Shown piece by piece: positions 1 through 10,286 of a DNA stretch of 64,000 nt (positions are counted from its first letter, which is position 1; the number at the start of each line of letters is the position of its first letter). The DNA is from Apodospora peruviana (taxonomy: Eukaryota; Ascomycota; Sordariomycetes; Sordariales; Lasiosphaeriaceae): assembly GCA_033439685.1 (NCBI GenBank), contig JAUEDM010000008.1, positions 1,736,001 to 1,800,000 on the forward strand, read 5' to 3'. The notes beneath the pieces are model-generated. The model searched no databases. It saw only the letters and a list, made by a program, of their open reading frames with translations, and had not been told where the DNA came from. The translations under genes and the position numbers were made by a program.

Positions 1-676
1 GGATGATGTTCCCACTCTTCTAAACCCAAGTGACCTGAAGACATGGACACCGATTCCATCTCTTGTGTTAACAGCTCCAATCCCTCGGGCCGGGAATCAC
101 TCAAGCTACCAGTGATCAGCTTGGCGTGACATGGACAGTAAGCGCCTTGTGTATTCCCTGACAGACTGGCGACAGCGCTGACTCCATAAACCCCGCTGGA
201 ACCGGGTTTATGGTGGATTTGTAAGTCCAATCAAAACGAATGTTGATAAAGGGCATGCCACTTTGTATCATCAGGCTATCCACAACATATTCGTTATCAC
301 AAAGGGATGATTCCCACGGCATCTTGGAAGTGTTGTTTGTTTCCTCGGTCTGGTCGGGGCTGTGCTGTTCGGACCACTCTGACGATGACATGATTAAGTC
401 GCCCGAGTCAGCGTTGTTTAATTCCTGCATGATGATGCTTGTGTCGTCACATCGAAATAATGCTTCTGGAGGAGACTCGGGAAATATGAGCACTCTGTAG
501 GCTCTGCAATGGTTGGTGGTGAGAAGATAGGGTGGATTGGCGAGCAAGTCGTTCAATGGACTGGATGTAAGAATGATGGAGAAGGAAAAGACTTCAAGTT
601 CTGGCGCGAAAAGAAAAACCATTATAATAACAGAGGGTGGCGACCGGAAATCGGCCCCGGACTCTGGCGGGCACAT
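1..676 (-). CDS. possible partial hypothetical gene running off the left edge
   Basis: I do not recognise this protein. The first ATG on the minus strand is at 676 and an open frame runs down to a stop near 116. Below that stop, a second open frame in another phase runs to the window edge. It is preceded by a candidate acceptor (CTGGTAG, just below position 116), and a candidate donor (GTTTAT) lies about 85 nt upstream in the reading direction. Splicing these would join the two frames in phase, in a Ser/Glu-rich, acidic product with no hydrophobic repeats. No domain or motif is visible. The gene could equally be chance open frame: the donor is weak and there is no conserved motif. The 5' end at 676 is the first ATG; the 3' end lies outside the window. 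Confidence 0.28.
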
Positions 677-994
677 AGACTTTGTGTCTTGAACTATACT
701 TGACACTTTTGTTCAATAGTGCCTACCTTTATCTACCTATTTACATATTTGTTAAGGTTTATCCCGAAAAGGATGACTCACATAGGAAGGATAGGTTGGA
801 GTGTGTATGCCATCACGAGAGCAAGACCAATGGCTGGCCGGTCGGCTTGGCAAGCAAGTTAAATCCAGGGCGTTACCGACTTGGCTTATTTGGATACCAA
901 ATTCATTCCTTTGGCTTACTCTCAGAGGGTTCGCTTTGCACTCCAGGTAGATAGGGAAGCTACCAGCGGGAAACGGGAGTCTGGTGAAGCCGAA
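677..994. other. spacer, no gene seen
   Basis: This short AT-richer spacer lies upstream of the possible left-edge gene and just past the stop of the glycosylasparaginase-like gene. I see no convincing coding frame, RNA gene or repeat. Confidence 0.6.
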
Positions 995-2083
995 TCACAG
1001 ATCAAGTATTTCAGCCTCTGCTACCGCAACGGGCGGAACAGTAACAACTTCCGTCGCATCCATATCTCCTCCCCTAAACGCATAAGTAAATGTCCACCCC
1101 GACGCCGCGCCCCCGTGCCTGCCCTTGCTATCCACCACGACGATCCCACTTTGCATTGTAGGGTACTTCCTCAGCATCCGCCTGACCACATCCTCAGCTG
1201 CTTCCTGTGGTGCCATCCCTCGCCTGAGGTTCTCCACCGCCTGATAGCACGGCAGGAACCGCATCATCACGTCACCATCGCCAGTGGCACCACAGCCCCC
1301 TACCTCGCCGTCGACATACGACCCGCTTCCCACAATCGGGCCATCGCCGACCCGCCCCGGTACTTTGTGCGATGCCCCGTTGGTAGATGTACCCGCTGCC
1401 ATGGCGCCGGATATATCAATCGCGACCATGGAAATAGTATCATGCGAAGACTGACTACCACCACCAACACGTCCCGTGCCTTCTGAAAGCAAACCGGATG
1501 GCCGAACGGGCGTGTACGGCCCGCACGACAGGCTCGGATCAGGCAAGACATTCAGCCTGTAGTTTGCCTGGCATCCGCCTGCCCTCCACTCGTCGCACAT
1601 GGCTTTCGACTGCGCCGTCGACAAGTCCTCCTCCACAAACCCATTCTCCACTGCGAAACTCGTGGCCTGGTCCCCGACCAACAGCGAATGGCGCGTGTGT
1701 TGGAGCACGTGCCGCGCCACAGATACAGCGTCGCGGATGCGACGTAGGCCAGCGACGGCGCCGGACTTCATGCTCGTGCCGTCCATGATCATGGCATCGA
1801 GCGTGGTCTCGCAGTCTTCGTCGGGCGAGCCGCCAAATCCCACCGTTCCGTCGCACTGATTGCGCTCGCATGTAGCGCAGCCGAGTTCGACCGCGTTGAT
1901 GGCCGAAGAGTCTGCCTTGGAGAGTAGAGAGAGGTATGCGGCGTCTGTGGCGGCCGTGAAAGGGCCAGCCCAAGTATTGATCACGAAGGGGAGAAGCGGA
2001 AGTGGAGAGCTGGCGGGTGGCTGGCAGTTGGCTCCCGGCCACAGGAGCATGAAGCCCAAAACAGGGAGAAGAATTATTATCAT
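995..2083 (-). CDS. secreted N4-(beta-N-acetylglucosaminyl)-L-asparaginase-like Ntn hydrolase
   Basis: Single exon, 362 aa. Glycosylasparaginases cleave the GlcNAc-Asn bond during glycoprotein breakdown and are made as precursors that self-cleave before a nucleophilic Thr. Residues 1-20 form a signal peptide (hydrophobic run ILLPVLGFMLLW), so the product should enter the secretory or vacuolar route. The early WAGPF and the block INAVELGC-ATCE are typical of the alpha chain. HDTISMVAID places the likely nucleophile at Thr216, followed by the GDGPIVGSGSYVDGEVGG substrate-site block of the beta chain. I chose the ATG at 2083; the frame is open a few codons further, but only to a TTG. Length fits the family (about 330-360 aa). 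Catalytic motif and family are seen directly; the cellular site is inferred. Confidence 0.88.
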   Translation of the reverse strand: MIIILLPVLGFMLLWPGANCQPPASSPLPLLPFVINTWAGPFTAATDAAYLSLLSKADSSAINAVELGCATCERNQCDGTVGFGGSPDEDCETTLDAMIMDGTSMKSGAVAGLRRIRDAVSVARHVLQHTRHSLLVGDQATSFAVENGFVEEDLSTAQSKAMCDEWRAGGCQANYRLNVLPDPSLSCGPYTPVRPSGLLSEGTGRVGGGSQSSHDTISMVAIDISGAMAAGTSTNGASHKVPGRVGDGPIVGSGSYVDGEVGGCGATGDGDVMMRFLPCYQAVENLRRGMAPQEAAEDVVRRMLRKYPTMQSGIVVVDSKGRHGGAASGWTFTYAFRGGDMDATEVVTVPPVAVAEAEILDL

Positions 2084-3052
2084 TGTTATATCTGGAAACA
2101 AATGTTTGTCTCTTCAGTTTTTGTGAGCAACCGACGTTGGATTACTGACGTATCAGCTCCATGGTGCCATCACTGCGATGTGGTGGTCACATTGAATCTT
2201 GAGTTCAAGTTTGTTTGGTGTCCAATGGATGAAGTCGAAAGCGGGCCACAAATCGATGCCTTGCAACAGATAAGCATGATAAGTAAGCAGACCCCAACCC
2301 TGACTGCCGCGGCGCGGCAACTGAAGTTCCATGTCCAGAAAGGAAGGACTTTTTGTCAACTCTCAGCCTTGGATATCAATCCCGTCTTTCGCTCAGATCC
2401 ACCAATCCACAGATACCATGAAACGGGAAACCAAGTACCGTATGAATTACATAGGTACACACCAGGACCTTGGCTGGCAGGATACACCAAGACAAAAGGT
2501 ATTCACCCGCTTCTTGGCATCGCATTCCCCTCGTAATACATCTTATTTCCTAAAACCCCACAGCGGGCCTCGACACAGATGGGCGAGGTTGAGAGTCTAA
2601 AATGAAACAAAACTACTGCTCGTAGGTGAATCTCAATCGATAGTAAATTATTGTGCACATATGATTAAATACTTACCAGTCATCACATAAAAAACGAGGT
2701 ATCGCGATTGTATCATATATCTCAACCTTCAAATGTCCGAATCGCGTAGCCATGGGACCCGTGTTTTGGGGTTGCAGTGAACAACACTCTATCTTCGTAC
2801 TCGTGTCTGCCGGTTGTATCAGATGCCCCTCGTCTATCATTTCTCGTTTTGGAAATTCCTGGGGAATCCTTACAAATTAATACAACTAGTACTTGACATG
2901 TCACCTGCAGGATTCTAACTTCTCTCCTTTTTCGTGTTTATTCAAAATTGTCATTATGTTATGTGCATGGTTATCCATCGGAACGGACGCAAGTAAGAAG
3001 TTACAATCGCCCTTTGTCGAATATCAGCTTCAGTTGGACTAGCTATACCAGG
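2084..3052. other. divergent promoter region
   Basis: This 969-nt spacer lies between the glycosylasparaginase-like gene (-) and the P450 gene (+), so it should hold both promoters. Open frames here are short and begin with non-ATG codons, with no recognisable product. I see no repeat or RNA gene. Confidence 0.6.
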
Positions 3053-4925
3053 ATGGCAATCTCAAGCTTGAGCTGGGGCAACCTGCTTGCCCTGGCTATC
3101 GTCTCGGTGAGAACACACCCACTCGTCCTCCCACAAACTCGGTAAATCAAAGATCCTCCACTAACAGACCACAACAGCTCATCCTGTACACCCTCAGCTA
3201 TGCTATCTACAACCTCTACTTCCACCCTCTGGCACGGTTCCCGGGCCCTTTGCTCATGCGCGCGACCAAGGCCGGCTTTTGCTACCCGCTGATCAAGGGC
3301 ACCCTGCCGTTCGACGTGTTGGGTCTGCACAAAAAGTACGGGCCCGTGGTCCGCATCGCCCCGGACCAGCTGATCTTTGGTGACCCGCAGGCCTGGAAGG
3401 ACGTCATGGGCCATCGCGTCGGCGGCGGTCCGGAGCTGGAGAAGTCGCTAAAGTTCTACAAGCCGCTCGAGGAGATCCCCGTCGATATCGTCAACGCCTC
3501 CCGGGAAGAGCACGGCCAGCTCCGCCGCACCATGGCGCACGGGTTTAGCGACCGCAGCATGAGGGAGCAGCAGCCTATCATTAAAGGGTATATTGATTTG
3601 TTGATCAGAAGGCTTCGGCAGAACTGTGGCGACGGAAATAAAAAGTTGAATATCAATGCGTGGTATAATTTTACTACGTTTGATATCATTGGGGACTTGG
3701 CTTTTGGGGAGAGGTATCTAACTCCCCTCAATCTTGTATTTTCGGTTCGTCTACCTAGGGAGAGATACTGACAATGACCATCCAGTTTCGGCTGTCTGGA
3801 CAACTCAGATTACCACCCGTGGGTAAGAGCCATCTTCCAACTCGCTCGCGTCGGGACGGTTATGCAGTCAGCGGCGCAGTATCCCGCCCTGATGAAGCTT
3901 ATCCTCACTCTCATCCCCAAGAAGGCGATGCAGGAACGCAAGCACCATATTGATCTGACCAAAGCCAAGCTCCAACGGCGCATGGAAGTGGGTAAGGAGC
4001 GGCCCGATCTGGTGGAAGGGCTTTTGAGGAAGAAAGATGAATTGGTACGTACATCATTCCCTGACAACAACTCCTGAGAGCCCCCCGCGCCCCTGAACCG
4101 ATATGCCCAGAACTAAACACATGAACCATGGACCAAAACAGGGCCTCACCCTCGACAAACTCCAAGCAAACAGCGCCATCCTTATCATCGGCGGCTCAGA
4201 GACGACCGCCACCCTCCTCTCCGGCGTCACCTTTCTGCTACTCACAAACCCAGACGCCCTGGCGAAGCTCAAATCCGAAATCCGCAGCTCGTTCAAGTCG
4301 CAACACGAGATCGACTTCGCCTCGGTCAGCGCGCTGCCGTACCTCCTGGCGTGCTTGGACGAAGCTCTCCGGATGTATCCGCCCGTACCATCTGGGCTGC
4401 CACGCGTGGTTCCCCAGGGTGGAGCGAGCATCTGCGGGAACTTTGTGCCCGAGAATGTAGGGCCCATTCATTACCTTAGCCTAACCTTGAAAATGAAAAA
4501 GCTAACCGGTGCGATATCATTATTAGACCGTCGTATCCATCTACCACTGGGCCATGTACCACAACGAGGAGCACTTCAAGAACCCATTCGGCTACCACCC
4601 GGAGCGGTGGCTCAACGACCCCGAGTTTGCGGGTGACCACAAGGATGCGTTTCAACCATTCCATCTCGGTGCCCGGAATTGCCTGGGGAGAAAGTACGTC
4701 TTTTTAGCTTATCATTTTGGGTGTATTAAATATAACAGAGCGAGCTGACATGGGTGACTAATATGCAGTCTGGCGTACATTGAGATGCGCCTCATCCTGA
4801 CGCGGATCCTGTGGAATTTCGACATGAGGGTTGCCGATGACAGTCTAGATTGGATGAGCAAGCAGCGCATCTATAACTTGTGGAAGAAGGGACCGTTGAA
4901 TGTGTATTTAACTCCACGACAGTAG
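3053..4925 (+). CDS. cytochrome P450 monooxygenase, CYP65-like
   Basis: Six exons: 3053-3106, 3178-3713, 3786-4044, 4142-4456, 4527-4693, 4769-4925, giving 495 aa. All introns are GT-AG and the joined frame is continuous. The N-terminal hydrophobic anchor spans the first junction and leads into the Pro-rich hinge FHPLARFPGP. I-helix GGSETT is at about 300-305, the ExxR pair is Glu357/Arg360, PERW follows, and the haem-binding loop FHLGARNCLG has its Cys at 440. Every P450 signature is intact, so the enzyme should be a functional ER-bound monooxygenase. Overall look is closest to fungal CYP65 enzymes (isotrichodermin C-15 hydroxylase type), but the substrate cannot be read from sequence. It has no biosynthetic neighbours here and stands alone. 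An AATAAA lies about 100 nt past the stop. Confidence 0.92.
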
Positions 4926-6894
4926 TGGTCACGGATGTACGTTTTTGAGGGTTACCTTATGTATGGCGACATAGTCTGGGAAGACGTTTGTCATAGTCCT
5001 TACAGACTACCTCAATAAGTAAATAAAATGTATTTTTTTTGTCCAGGCCAGGGAAAGATTGGACGAAGAGTTTAAATCCTGGCAGAGGTGTAACTATCAT
5101 TTACATTTACCGCATGGATAAACCAGCAAAGAAATAACCGTTTGCTAGATGCCAGGCATTTAGGAGTTCAGCAATTGGGTTATCATCTTTGGGATTGTTG
5201 ATGCCTGAGACAGCGTACACAGAGCTGAATAGGGGTAGGAAAAAGGGCCAATCCGCTGGTTACCAACGCTCAAAAATGAGAGTGCAGACTGAGCCAGAGG
5301 TACACGGCGCATGGGCAGCAAAATGCGTATTCCAATCTCGGGATTTCTATGCAGGAGTTTTTCCTTCCCCATGCCGGGATCAAAGTCACTTCAATCTCGA
5401 CTGTGTGAGTGGCATCGTCAATCGCGGCAAACGGTCAATGGGAGACAACGGGGCACGGGAAGTCTGGACTCTGGGAGGAGGGGTGTGGCCGATCGATTGG
5501 GCGGTGTTTGTTCTCCCAGAAAGTGGATGTACTGGATAGATGCTGGGAAGTGGTGACGCCATGGGTAAACGCAGGATCGCAGATGCTGGCAGCTGGGCCC
5601 CAGCCCGGCCGTGATTCGGAGTTTGTTGGAGGTTGGGGGACAGTTGCAGGGCTGGACGCTTGGGCCATCTACAGGGGGCACTCTGCCTGAATCAATCGGC
5701 GCTTTTCCTGGGTGCGATAGGTACCTATCCGTAGTTCGTCTGTTTCGAAATATCTCGCAACGCTGTACGGAAGACATCGCATCACCATCAATGACGGGCA
5801 AGTCGTGACAACTCGAAAGGCAGGTGGACAAGCCGAGACGAGCCGGCAGGGAGTGCGGACGCAATGTGGCAGAAGGTCCTAAGAATTTGAATCAAAATCT
5901 TTGGAAGCGCGAAGAAACAGAAAAACCTCTCATTGGCATTTCGGTTCGGTGCGGTGCATGCCATGCTGCAGGTTGGGCGCTGCGCCATTCCCTGCTCGCC
6001 GACCGGTCCAGATGGAGACACTTCCCGAAAAAGTCGGAACAGATCCCGGAAGGAAACCATCGCAAACTGTCGCTTGTCGAGAAGCGAGTTGCACGAAGGA
6101 CTTGAGGAGGGTCTGCCGGGCGAACAACGGTCAAATAAAGAAACAGCGGGAAGGCTCGGCCGGGTTTTTATCGTCCTCCAGTCCGGGTCGTCGTGGAGAG
6201 GATGTCCCGTGCCCCTCCCTCACTCTCTGTCAAACCCGGCAAAGCAAAAATAAAAATATTCGCATCAGTTTTAGAGCTCGAAAGTTTGCAACTATTTTCT
6301 CGTTCCAACGCCAACGTCGCCTGCCCTCTAATTTGTCAATCAAAACATCAAACCAGAATAATAAAAGGTGATACAAAGGCAAACACATCCCCGTGGATTT
6401 CGCCTGCCCTCCGTCCTCATCCAACGAGCGGCACTCCGCCCCCTGAACCCGGAACCAAGCATCCAGCCGTTCCTGGGTCACTGACGTAGTCCAGTCACCC
6501 AGTGGTTTCAGTGCCCCGCAGTGCTGTCGGTGCCTGCCCCGCCTTGCCTAGCTCACCCACCGGCTTCCAAGCTTCCAAGAATCCGAGCTTCCACCACGGT
6601 GTCCGCCGTTGGATTTCCTCCATTTTGGTCCGAATTTTAGCATCGCCATTTCCCTTCTTTGACCTCGCACAAGAATTCGCAGACACCTTTGGCCAAGCGC
6701 CTTTTCCTCGAGATTCCCCGTACCCGACCTTCTAGGCTCCTCCCTCCTCCCTCCCAAACACCAACCGAGACGACAGAGTCCGGCGAGTTTGGCAGCCAAC
6801 GACTGTAAGCACCCGACCAGGAAACGCGAATACATTCGTATCAGTTCTTTGTTTCCATTTCGATTTCCGGCTTTCAAGTCCGATCGACCTCACA
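4926..6894. other. long intergenic and leader region upstream of trehalose-6-phosphate synthase
   Basis: Nearly 2 kb without a supportable gene. Several open frames of 60-156 codons overlap on both strands but share no family features, and many lack ATG starts. The right half (about 6200-6894) is pyrimidine-rich, as in promoters and leaders of highly expressed fungal genes. A CCCCT stress-response-like pentamer lies at 6212-6216. A perfect 14-bp palindrome centred on GGTACC is at 5716-5729. Upstream ATGs within the leader could form uORFs, but the transcript start is unknown. Confidence 0.5.
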
Positions 6895-8593
6895 ATGCCT
6901 AGCGTCGTGGACGACACCGCTCCGGGCGGCCGTCTTCTCCTCATCTCCAACAGACTGCCGATTACAATTAAGCGCTCTGATGATGGCCAGTACTCGTTCT
7001 CCATGTCCTCGGGCGGCCTTGTCACTGGGTTGAGTGGTTTGTCCAAGGCGACAAGCTTCCAGTGGTACGGCTGGCCCGGTTTGGAGGTCCCGGAAGCCGA
7101 GATCGGGCCTATGAGGCAACGATTGAAGGACGAGCACGGGGCGGTTCCAGTCTTTGTTGATGATGAGCTGGCCGATCGTCACTACAACGGGTTTGCAAGT
7201 GAGTCACTTCCCGCACACCCTGACCATCGGTGGGCGAGCGCTGAACAAGGATACCATGACACAGACTCGATCCTCTGGCCGCTCTTCCACTACCACCCCG
7301 GCGAGATTACATTCGACGAGAGCGCCTGGAGCGCCTACCGCGAGGTGAACCGACTGTTCGCAAAGACCGTGGCCAAGGATGTCCAGGACGGCGATCTCGT
7401 CTGGGTTCACGACTACCACCTGATGCTGTTGCCCCAAATGCTGCGCGAAGAGATTGGAGACACTAAGAAGAATGTCAAGGTTGCCTTTTTCCTACACACT
7501 CCGTTCCCGAGCAGTGAGATATACCGGATCCTGCCCGTCCGAGAAGCGCTCCTCCTCGGCGTTTTGGCCTGCGACTTGATTGGATTCCACACATACGACT
7601 ATGCACGGCATTTCTTGAGCAGTTGCTCTCGTATACTGTTTGTCCATCCCCTCGAGTTTATCGAGATCAGCCCTCCCGGCTAACAGACACAATAGCTCTA
7701 CCTCCACAACACCTAATGGAGTCGAGTTCAATGGAAGGTTCGTTACTGTCGGCGCTTTCCCGATTGGAATCGATCCCGAGAAGTTCGTCGAGGGCCTCAA
7801 GAAACCAACGGTCCAGGCCCGTATTGCGGCCCTGAAGCGCAAGTTCGAAGGGGTCAAGCTAATCGTCGGTGTCGACCGACTCGACTACATCAAGGGCGTG
7901 CCGCAGAAATTGCACGCGCTCGAGGTCTTTTTGACCGAGCACCCGGAGTGGATCGGCAAGATTGTCTTGGTCCAGGTCGCGGTGCCCAGCCGACAAGACG
8001 TGGAGGAGTACCAAAATCTGCGCGCAGTCGTCAATGAGCTCGTCGGTCGCATCAATGGCAAGTTCGGCACGATCGAGTTCATGCCGATCCATTTCCTGCA
8101 CCAGTCTGTCTCTTTCGACGAGCTGACGGCCCTCTATGCTGTCAGCGACGTCTGCTTGGTCAGCTCGACGCGCGACGGCATGAATCTCGTGTCGTACGAG
8201 TACATTGCGACGCAGCGGGAGCGCCACGGAGTCATGATTCTGTCCGAATTTACTGGAGCGGCACAGAGCCTTAACGGCAGCTTGATCGTCAACCCGTGGA
8301 ACACGGAAGAACTGGCCAACGCCATCCACGACGCCGTGACTATGAGCCCCGAGCAGCGGGAGGCCAACTACAGAAAGCTAGAGCGATACGTGTTTAAATA
8401 CACAAGTGCTTGGTGGGGCCAGAGCTTCGTGACTGAGCTTACTAGGATCAGCGATGCCGTGGACGAGAGAGCCGAGAACGAGTCCAAGTTGGCGCTGAGG
8501 AAAGCTGGGGATGGTGTCGCGAGCGCGGTGAACAATACCGTTCAGGGTGTTTCGGATGCCGTTGCCAGCGCTACAGGTAAGAAGGAGGAGTAA
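6895..8593 (+). CDS. tps1: alpha,alpha-trehalose-phosphate synthase (UDP-forming), GT20
   Basis: Three exons: 6895-7198, 7265-7637, 7696-8593, giving 524 aa. The enzyme makes trehalose-6-phosphate from UDP-glucose and glucose-6-phosphate in the cytosol, the first step of trehalose synthesis for stress tolerance and glycolytic control. The N-terminal LLLISNRLPITI, then HDYHLMLLPQ, VGVDRLDYIKGVPQK, AVPSR, and the nucleotide-sugar site STRDGMNLVSYEY followed by LSEFTGAAQSL are all present. The length matches the catalytic subunit without a fused phosphatase domain. The start CACAATGCC follows a long pyrimidine-rich leader. Intron 1 (66 nt) is divisible by three and has no in-frame stop, so retention would insert 22 residues. 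Intron 2 uses a GTTTGT donor; the junction gives RILSTSTTPNGVEF, which matches the family's length exactly. Confidence 0.96.
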
Positions 8594-9221
8594 ACTGGGG
8601 ATGGGGTCTGCATAATGGGGATCTTGGTTTTGATGGTGGATCATTTGCTTCCCGAGGAGTAGTAAGTTTTGACGTTTATCATGATTGATGGGGAGCATAG
8701 GATAGCTGAGGTTTCTTTTTTCATACCGGTTCTGGAGGATTGGGTTTATCGGCCGGGCAAGGCCATCAGAGAGACAGCCTGCGTGTCCTCCGTGGGGGAA
8801 ACAAAGTTACTTGAAGTTTTAACGACACGCAACGTGGGTGTGGATGGGCATGCAGTGGTGATTTCTATTCTTGCGTTAGGTTTACCGTTTGCTTTTCTGT
8901 ATCGAAGGGGGCCCGGTTAGGCTCGTTACAGGTTTTTGGCTCGCTTGCCTTTAGAACAATCTGATGAAACCTGGGGTTGCGGTGAGCTTATCTACTGTCG
9001 TGCCCCGACCTGAACTATTTTCAACTCTAGAGGCACCTGTCATAACTTTTCGTGGGGAGCTTCTGGGTCCGAAACTTGCAATATCACCTTGATATCGCAT
9101 GGGGCCGGTGACCACTTTGAGGTGGCGTGGCATTGAATCCAAAGAGATCGCCGTATGTTATCTCAACTACGACGAGGCCACGTGTATATGGTAATCTAGC
9201 ACGAGATACTTCAGTTGAACC

Positions 9222-9299
9222 GGAGCGAGAACGAGAAGAGGGAGCGAGAACGGGAACGAGAGCGAGAGCGAGAACGGGAACGAGAGCGAGAACGGGAAT
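9222..9299. repeat. imperfect purine-rich tandem repeat (GAGCGA / GAACGG hexamers)
   Basis: About 78 nt are made of alternating hexamers of the form GAGCGA, GAACGG and GAACGA, with an 18-24-nt higher-order unit repeated imperfectly. One strand is almost free of T. It lies in non-coding DNA about 1 kb upstream of the DHA2 transporter start. Confidence 0.85.
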
Positions 9300-10082
9300 A
9301 GGACGACAACTTCGCTGTGAAGAGGGTTGATGATTGACCTTCAATGCGTGCGTGTTAATATGGTCAGGAGTTGAGGTTGGAAATATTTGGCGCGGGCCAA
9401 GTGCGAGTTCCAGGTTGTTAGATACTGGGCGAGATATCTCAGTCGCCATCCTTTGAATCGCATTCGTCGGGTTCGTTTATTATTATAATTAGGAATCAAG
9501 TTACGAAGGATTCCTTAGGTTAGGTATTGAGATTTGGTCGCCACACGTTAACAAACCGCCAAGTTAAGGGGGGCTAATAGGTGTTGTTAATATGATAGAG
9601 CGATCTGGACGGTGTCCTCTGCCTAATAACTGGCGAGGAGGCGGTAGGGCTTTTTCGTTGGGTCGGTTTCAACCAATGAGTGTTGATGATCTACAGAAGA
9701 GCGAGCCGTTCATGTCGTCGACCCGACGAAAGCGAGCAAACCGATCGGGTTCTTCACAATCTAGCTTGGCTTGGGGCTTGGCAAGCATCACATCGGAGCT
9801 GATCCCTATAAGAACGTTTTGGGGGCCGCTTGGCCGGACATTGGCCAATCGAATTGTTGCTCTCACCAAACGCAGCCACGATATGCACAATGCACACATT
9901 GCACGCCGCAATGCTTGTCTTTAATCGTACATACAAAGTAGCAACGAGGGTACGTACGTCTCTTGCGAGCCGCCATGCATGCCCGTTTCGAGGCCTCTTT
10001 TGAAGATGGCCTGGGTTTGGGTACATGTATTGCACTTTCAAGAAACATGGATTGGTGCCTGGAATTGGTGGTCGATGAGGGA

Positions 10083-10090
10083 TATATAAG
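10083..10090 (+). promoter_or_regulatory. TATA box of the DHA2 transporter gene
   Basis: TATATAAG lies about 200 nt upstream of the ATG at 10287. The stretch after it is A/C-rich and low in G, like a fungal leader. Confidence 0.5.
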
Positions 10091-10286
10091 AAGATCGATA
10101 TGCTCCTTATGCTGCTAACATTTATACTGCTTTACAAATCAGTCAAATTCATCCCATCTTACAGTCCTTCTATTACAAAGATTCAATCTACCATTTACTA
10201 AGACTATATCCCTCCAATTGCGTTCAGCTCTCTCGATACCAAACCTACGTACCTGACTTCACCAACTATTTGACTCGACTCACGCC

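Larger units (their letters stand above)
8594..10286. other. intergenic region with a purine-rich tandem repeat
   Basis: About 1.7 kb between tps1 and the drug transporter. It holds the GAGCGAGAACGG-type repeat and a TATA box, listed separately. No coding frame here has family features; the longest minus-strand frame (9084-9449) runs through the repeat and is Leu/Val/Pro low complexity. Confidence 0.55.

Noticed and set aside
9084..9449. Minus-strand ATG frame through the purine repeat
   Set aside because: Its centre is only Val/Pro/Leu/Ala repeat translation and no flanking domain exists.
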